Positions 1 through 9,500 are shown, counted from the first letter of the stretch. The stretch: 12,038 nucleotides of DNA from Acanthamoeba lenticulata (GCA_002179805.1 NAVB01003076.1:1-12038); one strand, 5' to 3'. The notes: generated from the sequence alone by a model not told the origin. Program-made: numbers and translations.

Positions 1-2
1 TC

Positions 3-1376
3 TTCAAGAAGGGCAAGAAAAAGAAACCAACACTCCTCGACGATCAGCAGGTTGGCGTGGAGCCGCCGCGCGTGGTGGACGACAAGGAGGTCACCTTAGA
101 CGATGTACGCGAGCGAATGAAGCTCGAGCGAGAAGCCCGCGTCACGAACACCGACGAAGTTGGCGACGACGAAGAGTTGGTGATCTTGCCGCCCATGGAG
201 GCCTGGTGGGACGTCGCGGCGCTCGACTACGGCGAGGCTGACTCGGAGGATGAAGTCGAAGGCCATCGCCGAGTGGCCATCAACCAGGCTGAGGTGACGA
301 TCCCCGTCACGCCCGGGAAGAAGCAGCGCAAGACCGAAGCCCAGCGGGCGCTAGGCGACTACATGGTGCGAGTGATGAAGGCTTGGGTGCGAGACTTTGA
401 CATCGACGGCTTCCGGTGCGACGTCAGCGAGATGGTCCCCACCTTCTTCTGGCGCCGCCTCGTGCGCGAGATCAAGCGGGACGTCAAACCAAGCCTCCTG
501 ATGCTCTCCGAGGGCGCCCTCCCCGAGCACCACGTGGGTGCCTTTGACTTGACCTACGCTTGGAACGTCTACGACGCGCTCACCGCCATCATCGTGCACC
601 GCCGCCAGCCTGCCTCGCACCTGCACGACGTGCTAGAGGCCGAGTCCCTGGAATTCCCGGAAGGCACGTTGCGAATGCGCTTCATCACGAACCACGACAA
701 GAATTTCACCGACGGGTCGCCGCTGGAGCACTTTGGCGGCGCGCCGGCTGCGCTTGCCGCGTCGGTCATCGCCTTCACGCTTGGTGGCTACGGTTCCGTC
801 CGCTCCGTGCCCATGCTGTGCGTAGCCCACCACGAGGCCCTGGCCCGCCCCCACGTGGGGCTCACCACCAACCACTACAACACAACGACCTTCAACAGGT
901 ATAACGGCGACGAGGTGGCGAACACGGTGCGGCTGAGCCTGTTCGATCGGACGCTCATCCCGTGGGAGGAGCTGACCGACTCGCCGACGGGCCAGCTCTT
1001 CCATCGACACTACAAAACGCTGATCGCCCTGCGCCGGAGGCTGAGGGCGGTGCTGGTGGACGGGCCGCAGGCCAAGGTGGACACGGCGCATGCGAGCGTG
1101 TTTGCGTTTGTGCGGACCTCCGACGGCGGAGATGCCCAACAACAGCGTGATGCGGATGACCTCCCGCGCGCTGTGCTGGTGGCGGTGAACCTCAGCGAGG
1201 AGGCCGTGCATGACGTCGAGTTGGTGCTTCCTACGGACCACGCCAGACCAACGAGGGCGATCTACTTGTACAGCCAGGACACAGACGCGCCCGCGGCGAT
1301 TATCGACTCCCTCGAGGGCAAGCTCTGCGTTCCCCAACTTCGTGCATTCGGTTTCGTCGTCCTCGGCCTTGCGTGA
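3..1376 (+). CDS. GH13 alpha-amylase-family protein, 5' truncated by the window edge
   Basis: The reading frame is open to the window edge, so this is the 3' part of a longer gene. It matches the C-terminal half of a family GH13 glycosidase acting on alpha-glucans. The catalytic triad is visible: nucleophile Asp in GFRCDVSEMVP (codon 420-422), acid/base Glu in LSEGALPE (codon 510-512) and transition-state Asp in ITNHDKN (codon 696-698). One intron is inferred at 818-898; its removal joins PML to YNGDEV, the conserved strand after the third catalytic segment. The C-terminal part (about 1030-1373) reads as the usual beta-sandwich domain C. Two charged insertions, about 15-165 and 240-350, interrupt conserved stretches (FKKG...ILPP and LDYG...LGDYMV) and look like loop expansions. 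The nearest remembered relatives are bacterial-type amylases, so bacterial ancestry is possible but untested. Exact substrate and localisation cannot be told because the amino terminus is missing. Confidence 0.85.
   Translation, partial: FKKGKKKKPTLLDDQQVGVEPPRVVDDKEVTLDDVRERMKLEREARVTNTDEVGDDEELVILPPMEAWWDVAALDYGEADSEDEVEGHRRVAINQAEVTIPVTPGKKQRKTEAQRALGDYMVRVMKAWVRDFDIDGFRCDVSEMVPTFFWRRLVREIKRDVKPSLLMLSEGALPEHHVGAFDLTYAWNVYDALTAIIVHRRQPASHLHDVLEAESLEFPEGTLRMRFITNHDKNFTDGSPLEHFGGAPAALAASVIAFTLGGYGSVRSVPMLCVAHHEALARPHVGLTTNHYNTTTFNRYNGDEVANTVRLSLFDRTLIPWEELTDSPTGQLFHRHYKTLIALRRRLRAVLVDGPQAKVDTAHASVFAFVRTSDGGDAQQQRDADDLPRAVLVAVNLSEEAVHDVELVLPTDHARPTRAIYLYSQDTDAPAAIIDSLEGKLCVPQLRAFGFVVLGLA
818..898 (+). 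other. Intron of the amylase gene, in frame and stop-free
   Basis: The donor is GTGCGT at 818 and the acceptor is TTCAACAG ending at 898. The intron is 81 bases, a multiple of three, with no in-frame stop, so an ORF finder reads straight through it. Splicing restores PMLYNGDEV, a conserved GH13 segment, whereas retention inserts 27 residues there. Confidence 0.8.
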
Positions 1377-1390
1377 TCCTCGGCTTTGTG

Positions 1391-1428
1391 GCCAATCACA
1401 CGAGGGACGTGCTGTGGCTGCATAAAAG
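1391..1428 (+). promoter_or_regulatory. Candidate core promoter of the ARPC1 gene (CCAAT box and TATA-like box)
   Basis: The 164-base gap between the amylase stop and the ARPC1 start holds CCAAT at 1392-1396 and CATAAAAG at 1421-1428, about 30 bases apart and 113 bases before the ATG. A second TTTAAAA-like stretch follows at about 1434-1442. A GTAAGC at 1444 could be a 5' UTR splice donor, with an acceptor directly before the ATG (AAAG at 1537-1540). That would compete with a start site just below the TATA-like box, so I do not call it. Confidence 0.45.
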
Positions 1429-1540
1429 GAAAGTTTAAAAAAGGTAAGCGATCGAGATTTGGAAAGTGGGTGGGGAGGGGGGTGGAGAGTAGCTTCAACA
1501 AGCACTTGCTGTACGAGTAGATCAACTATATCCCTAAAAG

Positions 1541-2881
1541 ATGAGCGCTGTTATTGAAAACTTCAAGGATTCAGAGAAGCTTACGTGCATCACTTGCCAC
1601 GCCTTCAACAAGGACCGCTCTGGTAAGCCCTCCCTAGCTTGTTGTGACGCTTGAGAAAGGCTAATCAAGCCTGCTGTTCTTCCGCAGCGATTGCCATCTG
1701 CCCCAACAACAACGAGGTCCACATCTACAAGAAGCAGGGCAGCGAGTGGGTCAAGGATGCCGTGTTGGCTGAGGTAAGTCCTTAAGCCCAAGTGGAAGGT
1801 AACAGTTTACTAAGAATCATCACCTTCGCTTCTGTACAGCACGACCAAGCCGTGACGGGCATCGACTGGGGCCACAAGGAGAACAGGATTGTCACTTGCT
1901 CGCAGGATCGTAACGCCTACGTGTGGTCTCTGGATGGCGGCAAGTGGAAGCCTACCCTTGTGCTCCTCCGCATCACTCGTGCCGCTACCCACGTCAAGTG
2001 GAGCCCTGACGGTACCTTTTAATAGTATTAGCTTGGGAAAGTTGATGAAGTTGGCTGACAACCTTGCCTCATCAACAAAGAGCACAAGTTTGCCGTGTCT
2101 TCTGGCGCCAAGTGCGTTTCGGTCTGCTACTTCGAGGAGGCCAACGATTGGTGGGTCTCGAAGCACATCAAGCTCCACAAGTCGACTGTCCTCTGCGTCG
2201 CTTGGCACCCGAACAACATCTTCCTTGCCACCGGTTCGTCGGACTTCAAGACGCGCATCTTCTCGGCCTGGATCAAGGGTATCGACAAGCGCGTGGAGAG
2301 CTCTGCCTTTGGCGACAAGCTCACCTTTGGCGAGCTGCTGGCCGAGTACAACGTCGGCGGTTGGGTCCACAGCGTCGCCTGGTCCCAGTCTGGTGATTGG
2401 CTCAGCTTCGTGAGCCACGACTCCTCCATCTCCTTTGTCAACATCACCACCGGCAAGGATGCCGTCGTGCAGAAGCTTTCCCTGTCGTGCCTGCCCTTCC
2501 GCACCCTCGCCTTCTTGTCCCCGAGCGACGTCATCGCCGCCGGTTACGACTGCAACCCCACCCACTTCAAGCTTGCTGGCCAGGAATGGTACGTTGAGGT
2601 CCCGACCACATCAAGGGTGGAGGCAGAGCCTCACCGTTCACGCCATGAACAGGCAATACGTCAAGCAGGTGGACCAGGCCGGTGCGGGAGCTGCCAGCAG
2701 CAGCACGCAGTCTGCGATGAACATGTGGCAGAAGAAGGCCGACTTGGGCACCACCAGCAACGAGACGCAGCTCAGCACCAAGCACCAGAACGCCATCTCC
2801 TGCCTCACGGCCCTTTCTCCGACCCAGTTCTCGACCACGGCCGTTGATGGCAAGCTCATCCTCTGGACCATGAGGCCTTGA
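1541..2881 (+). CDS. ARPC1: Arp2/3 complex subunit 1 (ARPC1, p40), WD-repeat protein; possible frameshifts at 2590-2645
   Basis: This is the WD40 beta-propeller subunit of the Arp2/3 complex, which nucleates branched actin filaments. Exons are 1541-1622, 1688-1773, 1840-2011 and 2081-2881. The spliced product shows family hallmarks in order: [125 protein letters not shown] and a final [11 protein letters not shown]. In exon 4 the frame is broken: after GQEWYVEVP (to 2604) homology appears to continue one base earlier (DHIKGGG, from 2604), and from ATG 2645 in the third frame ([11 protein letters not shown]). Two missing single bases would give 380 codons, close to the roughly 370 of relatives, and the same spacing as I recall for the human protein. 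A 34- or 40-base intron from GTACGT at 2589 is the alternative. The gene is otherwise intact, so an assembly error is likelier than a pseudogene. Confidence 0.93.
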
Positions 2882-2913
2882 AGCAGCCTTTCCCGCACTT
2901 GTAGCGAGACGTA

Positions 2914-2919
2914 AATAAA
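2914..2919 (+). terminator. Polyadenylation signal AATAAA of the ARPC1 gene
   Basis: AATAAA lies 33 bases after the ARPC1 stop codon, inside the 121-base gap before the convergent glycosyltransferase-like gene (stop at 3003-3005). No matching signal is seen on the minus strand in this gap, so the opposing gene must use another signal. Confidence 0.6.
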
Positions 2920-3002
2920 CAACAAGAAAGACCCTCACCCTCTTGAGATTGCAGTAGAAACAGCCGATGCTGACTTCACTACAACATGAAGAAAAAATCG
3001 TC

Positions 3003-4739
3003 TTAGGCGGGCTTGAGGACGATGTTGCTGCGGTCGAGGTAGATGTCCTCGAGCTCGCCCTCCTGCGGGACTTCGGCGATGTTGCTGGCTTGATGCACGA
3101 TGAACGTGTTGTTGAACGTGCGCCGTATGTCGTCGAGCACCAGCGGTGGCCGATGCTGGATGAACTCGGTGTAGACGAACTTGTGGGCGTAGCGCTGGTA
3201 GAATCGGAACACCGCCGGATCCCGCAGCACGCGCACGATCTGTGCGTCGTGGTTGATCCCCACCTCCTTGCCCGGGTCGACTCGCGTATCTCGCGCACTG
3301 CCACCAGTAACGACGTCAACAACACATGTGGTGTCATGCATAACGACAAGACCGAGAGTGAACGCACTAACGGAGGAAGCTGTCAAAGACGGGGTCACCC
3401 AGGCGGAACATAGAATTGCCGTTGAAGTGGTCGCCACAGCCCCAGTAGACGCCCATGCAGTACTGCTTGGGCGTGTTTGGCCCGCGGTAGATGGAGCCCT
3501 TGATCCAAAAGTCCTCGAGAGCGTACTCGGCGTGCTCGTAGACGTTATCAAGCCAGTAGGGTCGGAGGGGCCGCACGTCCGACTCCATCAGCATGAAGTA
3601 GTCGTAATGGCCGCGGAACTGCTCCATCTCGAAGATGCGAAAGAAGAGGTCCGCGATGACGCCGTTGTTGCGGGTCTTGGTCGGGTAGGGGTCCTGCTCC
3701 TCCGTCAGGTTGGCGCTGATAAAGCGTACCGACCGGTAGCAGCTGTACATGCTCAGCCTCTTCATGTTTTGCTTGTACTACGCGGATGAACAAAGTGCGT
3801 GAGCCACGATCGCATTATTAGAGCCGAAGAGGTTCGAGAGGGTACGTTGGCCATTCGCTCGCGGTCGGCCTCGACGTTTCCTCCGTAGAGCTTGTTGGTG
3901 TAGACCCAGAGGTCGCGGTACTGCGTGTAGGGCAGGTTGTGGTCGCAAGCCGGCACGTTGATGTCCATGTGTGACCAGGCGTAAAACTCGCTCAGGCGGT
4001 TCTCTTGGTGGATGGCGTGAGGGATGATGATGGCCAGCCTGCGAGGGGGCCGCTTCTGCAGCGTGGACGCGGGCTGCACGAACGTGGTAGACAACGTCAA
4101 GAAGCCGCCAAGTACTAGACTCTAGGAGTTGGTACAACGAACCCACTTGAAGCCCGGCGGGTGTGTAGACGACTCGTCAGTCGTGGCTGTGGCTGCCGTG
4201 CTGGTCCGACTCTGTGTCAGCTGCTGTCGAACCTGCTCGATTTCCTTCTCCAGTTCGTCGACGAGGGTCTTCCTCTGCTGGAGGTGAGACAGGAGCTGTT
4301 CCTTCTCCTGCTCGGCGGCATGAAGCTTCTCGCTGAGGGAGCTCACTTCAACCTTGAGGCTTTCGTGCGCTTGCTCGCGATCGCTCAGAGCCTGCTCGCT
4401 TCGCCCGTTCTGTGCTGTGAGCTGTTCGTTTCGTATGTCGCACTCGTGGCCCCGCCGGGACAGCCGATCAATCTCCATGATGAAGTGGATGGCTTCTTTC
4501 TCACGCTGTTGCAGCTTACTGACGGCAGCAGAGTGAAGAGAATAGGACACGAGTGCCGCACAGGCAAACGCCAGGAGGAGCATGCCCAGCACGACTCTAG
4601 ACAAGGAGAACCAACCGCCTGTACCAGCGCTTGAGCGCCCTCGACCGAACGAGGGGCCCATTCCCCCAGCTTCGGCGTCACGCCACGCCCGGTCGAGGAG
4701 GCCGCCTCCAGCGCCGGTTCGTCGCACCACCGCCTCCAT
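3003..4739 (-). CDS. Putative Golgi-type glycosyltransferase: type II membrane protein with coiled-coil stem
   Basis: I do not recognise the exact family. Exons on the minus strand are 4739-4143, 4073-3846, 3777-3368 and 3297-3003 (TAA), giving 509 residues. Phases agree at all three introns (69, 68 and 70 bases). The layout is that of a type II Golgi enzyme: a basic/Gly-rich cytosolic tail (1-48), one transmembrane helix (about 49-68, VVLGMLLLAFACAALVSYSL), a heptad-like charged stem (about 71-175), a Thr/Ser-rich linker and a globular domain (about 210-509). That domain opens with a Rossmann-like strand (RRLAIIIPHAI), then has FMLMESDVRPLRPYWLD (about 336-351), where ESDV could play the part of a DXD metal/nucleotide-sugar motif, and YWGCGDHFNGNSMFRLGDP (about 386-404), like acceptor-loop segments of GT-A enzymes. 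Function is inferred from layout and motif shape only. The start is the first ATG of the open exon, 62 bases downstream of the haem lyase stop. Confidence 0.7.
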
Positions 4740-4801
4740 CTACTTCTGCCCACTCGCGAAAACGAAAAAAAAAAAGCTTTCCCAAAACGTTTCGTAAAAG
4801 T
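4740..4801 (-). other. 62-base gap between the haem lyase stop and the glycosyltransferase-like start
   Basis: The gap contains an 11-base A run on the plus strand (4765-4775), a T run on the coding strand. There is no AATAAA or TATA box on the coding strand. The haem lyase 3' end and the next gene's 5' end must overlap this gap or flanking coding sequence. Confidence 0.6.
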
Positions 4802-6022
4802 TTACAAGACGTCGCCCTCGCGCTGTTCGGCAGCACGTCTAGGCGCGAGGGACGGGAAGGACGAGTAGAGGCCCATGCGGATCCGATCGAATGCGCTCCC
4901 TGCTGAGTCCAGGGCGGGCCTAGTTGTAGTGGAACAAATAAAACGATGGGTGAGCTACCCTGGCATATGATGTTGGCAACGCAGAGAAGAGAAGCCGAAC
5001 CTGACGTCGAGGTAGAAAGCCGAGGGGGGATGGTGTGGGTTGTCCTTTGGGACCTCGCCTTGGTAAAAGTCGATCACATAACGCACCTGGGATGCGAACA
5101 ACAACAAGATGACTGTGAGGGTGATGACCTGGATGAGTGCAGACAAGCATACGAACCTCAGTGCCGCATCGGTCCACGATCCAGTCATGGCGATCAAAGG
5201 GCAGCTTGTAGCTGTACAGGAAGCAGCTGATCAGCACGCAAGCGAGATGGCCCTCATAGAGGAGAAAGGAGCAGCAGCATACCCGAGCCAGCTCATCACA
5301 CGAGCCTTGGGCGATAGGTCGTTCGGGCGCCCACGGAACCGCGCGAGCCGCGGTCGCGGGCACTCACTAAAAAGGCCCGATGAGTGAATGTTTGTGGAGG
5401 ATACCAAGGAGGAGCAGTATGATGATCGTGGGTTGTGTTTGGGGGGGAGAGCGAGTAACCTTTCGTGTAGTCGCTCCCACTCAAGAACATGGTTCCAAGA
5501 GCGCTCGTTGACGGCGTTGTGGATGCTAACGACGGCATGCATGTCCTCTTCGCGCGGGTCCCAGCCCTTGCGTCGCATGGCGTTGTAGAACATCTGTGGC
5601 GAGGGGTAGAGCCAGGTCTCCTCCTCCCCTGGCTGGTTCGAGCTCTCGGGGGTGGTTCCAGCCTTGGGAATTGAAGATCGGTGACGGTCAGTGGGAAGGG
5701 CAAAGCGCTGGCCAGGCGCGGGCTGTTGGTTGGGCATGACAGGCATTTGATTCTTGGGGTCGATGGCTCCGGCAAATGCCGGGCAACCGTCAGTCGGTGT
5801 GCTCTGAGGAGCTTCGGTAGGAGCTTCATGGCCGGGACCCTCCGCTACTGGACAAGCAGAGGGTACTTTGCCGTTGGTAGTTGCTTCAGTTGGCGGGGCC
5901 TGTGTCTGTGGCAGCATTGGATGGGGAGCGCCGTTTCCGGCGGAGGACCACATGTGCTGTACGGGGCAGGCCGAAGGGACAGCCTGGTCCGCTGCACCGC
6001 CATCTTGTGGTTGCGATGCCAT
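4802..6022 (-). CDS. HCCS: Holocytochrome c-type synthase (cytochrome c haem lyase)
   Basis: The enzyme attaches haem to the CXXCH cysteines of apocytochrome c in the mitochondrial intermembrane space. Minus-strand exons are 6022-5460, 5366-5283, 5211-5157, 5086-5001 and 4919-4802 (TAA), giving 301 residues; all phases agree. The first ATG is at 6022 and no ATG precedes it in frame nearby. The family core starts at about residue 137: [18 protein letters not shown], then VVSIHN (His168, likely the haem-ligating His by family alignment), [43 protein letters not shown] (His224), [13 protein letters not shown] and, only after the last intron is removed, DVRPALDS. The amino-terminal third is Pro/Ala-rich and carries three Cys-Pro haem-regulatory-type motifs at about residues 19, 57 and 80. 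The last exon is easily missed because the frame reads into intron 4 (5000-4920). Introns are 93, 71, 70 and 81 bases. Confidence 0.95.
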
Positions 6023-6240
6023 TTTCAATTTGCGATTATGTGTTATTTGCTAATTTATTCTTTATTTTCCTTTTTTCTTCGAATTCGTGCAGCACAACTT
6101 GCGCCATAGCTGTACCCAGCGCTCTGCCGCGGCAGGCTGTTCGGGTCACTCGACGTACGCCACCAAATTGAGTGACTCTTGCGAGCTAGGTGGCAATTCG
6201 CGAGCGTCGAAATCTTGTCGTCTTGGGCAAGCGACCAACT

Positions 6241-6390
6241 ATGCGATTTAGGAAAAGGAAAGAGATGGCAAAAAAAGGCAACGGAGTGCCGAATGGACAG
6301 GGAAGGAAACTGGCAGACGGGAGCAGCCTGAGCTCTGTGTGGCCAGACGTCAGGCAACACGCCGCTCCACACCTCCACCACCCGCAGTGA
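6241..6390 (+). other. Possible upstream ORF in the gelsolin leader
   Basis: An ATG at 6241 opens a 49-residue basic reading frame ending at TGA 6388-6390, before the inferred 5' UTR splice donor at 6426. It would be a uORF only if transcription starts upstream of 6241, which cannot be seen. It has no recognisable domain. Confidence 0.2.
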
Positions 6391-6425
6391 GGTTGTTGGC
6401 CCCAGTTGGTCCACTCAGAAGAACG

Positions 6426-6586
6426 GTAAGAGGCTCCTTGTGTGCACATACAATCTTGAGCGAGGAGGTATCGGCCGTCGGTTGACTTACTTGTACACCA
6501 CCATCAGAAGGCACCTCAACCCTGCTTCACATCGCCAACCATCGCCTTCAGATATCTAACACTTGCTTGTATTCTTTTCCCACCAG
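6426..6586 (+). other. Inferred 5' UTR intron of the gelsolin gene
   Basis: The donor is GTAAGA at 6426. The acceptor is a pyrimidine tract followed by CACCAG ending at 6586, with a CTAAC branch-like motif at about 6557. The start ATG (6595) lies eight bases into the next exon, in context CACCATGTC. The joined frame upstream of the ATG has no other ATG and meets a stop at 6329-6331, so the intron is most likely in the leader and ATG 6595 is the start. Confidence 0.55.
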
Positions 6587-6594
6587 GCGTCACC

Positions 6595-9500
6595 ATGTCG
6601 TCATCCGCCCCGAGGGAGAGATCCTCCGCATCAAAGAGCGGCCGTGAGGAGCTCTCCAGGACATCGTCATCCAGGAAAAGCGATTTGTCGAAGTCCAGCA
6701 GGTCGTCCAAGGATGAAAGTGATAGAAGGGACAAAGATAGAGACAGGGAAAGAGATAGGGACAGAGATAGGGACCGTGACCGGGACCGGGACCGAGACAG
6801 GGATAGGGAAAAGGAGAAGGAGAAGGAGAGCCGAGAGAAGAATGGAGTCGATGAAGAAAAGAAGAGGCGACGTCTTTCTACCGACAGCAGCCGAACGCGA
6901 AAGCTCTTGGACAAAGATCCCAAGGATAAAGACAAGGACGAAAAGAAGGACAGAGAACGGCGCAGCATCTCCAGGACCTCCAGCATCTCGCACATGGAGA
7001 AAGAGGTCACGAGCAACAGCAGCAACAGCAGCAGCAGCAGCAAGGAGAGTGGCAAGGACAAGACTGATCTGAAGAAATCAACGGGAGCACTGCCTGGCTT
7101 GATTAGGCGCAAGAGCGCGCTTAAGAACCCTTCATCCTCCTCTTCCTCTTCATCAAAAGATGAAAAGAAGGAGAAGAAGGAGAAAAAGGAGAAGAAGACA
7201 AAGAAGGAGGGCACACTTCGGAAATCCGCTGCTTCTGCGGCCGCCGCTGCCGTGGCTGGGGAGTCCTCTCCGCCAGGTAAGAGCAGTGGCGAGATGCGCG
7301 AGGCCAAGAAGGGGTCTGGGATCAGCAAAGCCACGCCTAAGAGTTTGGGCAAGGCTTCCAACAAGATGGGCGGTGACTTCCTCCAGCGACTTGAGGGCAT
7401 CGAGCGCACCAAGACCGCCGTCGACTTCACCAAATCCCACACCACCTCGCAAGTACAGAAGGGGCTCGATAAAAAGGGCGCCAAGAGCATCGAGGAGAGT
7501 GAGTGGGATGAAGAAACGCACGACAAGGTTCTTACAAGCCCCCTCCCTCTCGCTCGGCTGTGCACGTCGCTCGCGCCTTCCCAACAAAATCAATCAATCT
7601 GATTAGATTTGATCTTGTTTCGTTTCAAAGGTCCCTACCGCCATCCGACTGGCTACTATCGAGCTTGGTCGCGATGAGCTTGCTGCCTTCGCTGGAGCTG
7701 GTGAGAAGATGTACGCATAGACCTGCCCTTTTGGCCTCACTACTCTCGTCCCCGGTCTGCTCACTCCAAGTGCGGGCTTCCGCGCTGGGGATGCACAGTG
7801 GGCTGGAGATCTGGAGGATCGAAAAGATGCTTCCCGTTCGCGTGCCCAAGAAGAAGTATGGCAAGTTCCACGCCGGCGACAGCTACCTGTGCCTCAACAC
7901 CTCCTACAAGGTTCTTCATTCTCTTGTTAGCAACTCACAGTGTTGAGGGCTCACCACATTCGCCATCAATGTTGTGCTTGCGGCGGCACAGGATGGTCGC
8001 TCTCGAACTCTGCAATGGGACCTGCACTATTGGATCGGCAGGAAGGCTCCCAAGGTACACCTGCGCCTTCAGCCCGCTTTTGAGGTTGAATCCCCTTGTG
8101 ACCATTTCCGTCCACCGCACAGGACTCGGGTTCGTCCGCCGCCATCCGCTCGATCCAGCTCAACGAGAAGATCGGAGGGCAGGCTGTCCACTACCGCGAG
8201 GTACGTAACACCTTTTCCACTGGTGGTGGACACCACAGCGAGCTTAGCAACAACAACAACAACGTACGCTGCTCAGGTCCAAGGCCACGAGTCGGAGAAG
8301 TTCCAGCAGCTGTTCAACTACAAGATCAAGTACCTCCGCGGCGGGACTGAGTCGGCGCTCAACCACGTGACCGAGGAGGTCTACGAGACGCGCCTCCTCC
8401 ACCTGCTGGGCAAGAAGGGCGTCGTGCGGCAGGTCGACGCCACCTGCGGCTCGCTCAACGAGGGCGACGTCTTTGTGCTCGACGCCGGCAAGAACATCTT
8501 TGTCTGGGTGGGCAAGGAGGCCGGCCTCGTCAAGCAGAGCAAGGGCCTCGAGATCGCCAACATCATCAACTCGGAGAACAAGGGTGCGCGTCCCGGATAT
8601 CTTCTGCCCCAATGATGAGATTTTGTGGTCGCTTGCGCGGTCATGCGTGTGTCGAGTCAAAGACCTGACGTGTGGTCTTTTTGTTCACCTGACGGGCATC
8701 AGGCATGGGAACGGTGTCTCTGCTGGTGGGCTTGGAGCGGGACAGCAACCCGATGTTTTGGGAGATCATGGGCGGCAAGGCCGAGATCGCGCCCGCCGAG
8801 GAGGCCATGACCGACAAGGAAGTGGCCGAGGAGATGGCCGAGTCCGTCTTCTTGTACAAGTACGCGATCGTCCTCCCCCCCCCATCTTGTTGTTATTGTG
8901 GTTTGAGTTGGGGCTCACGCGGGACACACCACGTTGTCTGGGCGACCCTCCTAGGGTGATGGAGGTCGACGGGGACATGCAGGCCATCCCCATCACCGAC
9001 TCGCCGCTAGTGCGGGAGATGCTCGAGTCCAACTTCACCTACATCCTCGACTGCGAGACCGAGATATTTATTTGGGTGGGCAAGAAGTCCGACTGGGAGA
9101 GCAAGGCCAGCGGCATCATGCTCGCCGACGTACGTCTTCTTGTCGTCGCCTTCTTTTTCTTCTCCTCCTCGTCTTCAGCTGAACCACACGCAAAAAACAG
9201 GATTTCCTGACGATGTTCGAGCGTCCGTCGTGGACCCCGATGACGCGCATGCTCGAGGGCACCGAGACGGTCCTGTTCAAGAGCAAGTTCTTCAACTGGG
9301 TCGACATCCACCCGACCCGGGATTTCCGGTCCGCCAAAGCCCCAACACACCATCATCACCGTCGCCGTCGTCCACGTGTCTGTTATTGACTCGTGCGGCG
9401 GCGCGATGATGTTTTCAAAAACAAAACAGAGAGATCGAGTTCCGCAAGCTGCAGGCCAACATTGCGGCGACGCCCGCGGTGCAGCCCAGGATCGACGTGT

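Larger units (their letters stand above)
6023..6594. promoter_or_regulatory. Divergent intergenic region between haem lyase and gelsolin genes
   Basis: The 572-base region drives the haem lyase to the left and the gelsolin to the right. The first 75 bases next to the haem lyase ATG are AT-rich (about 6023-6082), unlike the flanks. A perfect 12-base palindrome CTGCCGCGGCAG lies at 6124-6135, and an inverted repeat GTCACTC (6145-6151) / GAGTGAC (6170-6176) follows. No clear TATA box is seen for either gene. The right half holds an inferred gelsolin 5' UTR exon and intron. Confidence 0.5.

Noticed and set aside
633..1505. 290-residue minus-strand ORF opposite the amylase
   Set aside because: The plus strand carries the conserved GH13 catalytic motifs; the antisense frame is open because of high GC and has no recognisable domain.
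2589..2628. Mini-intron of 34 or 40 bases in ARPC1
   Set aside because: Not excluded, but every other inferred intron here is at least 65 bases and the removed sequence reads as family-like residues in two frames; single-base errors fit better.
6721..7209. CRISPR-like or tandem DNA array
   Set aside because: Repeats are short, in frame and vary by synonymous codons; there are no spacers, so it is coding low complexity.
6516..7565. 349-residue minus-strand ORF, Ser/Leu/Phe-rich
   Set aside because: It is the antisense shadow of the Arg-Asp, Lys-Glu and Ser repeats of gelsolin exon 1; it has no domain and its composition follows from the repeat.
6595..7602. A stand-alone 335-residue SR-like gene ending at TGA 7600
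   Set aside because: The last 24 residues lie in intron sequence. Splicing at 7528/7630 continues the frame into the conserved gelsolin entry segment, which otherwise lacks a start.
9350..9400. His/Arg-run peptide after the G3 repeat
   Set aside because: It is translated intron (9329-9429) with simple triplet repeats; splicing to A|GAGATCGAG restores a plausible linker.
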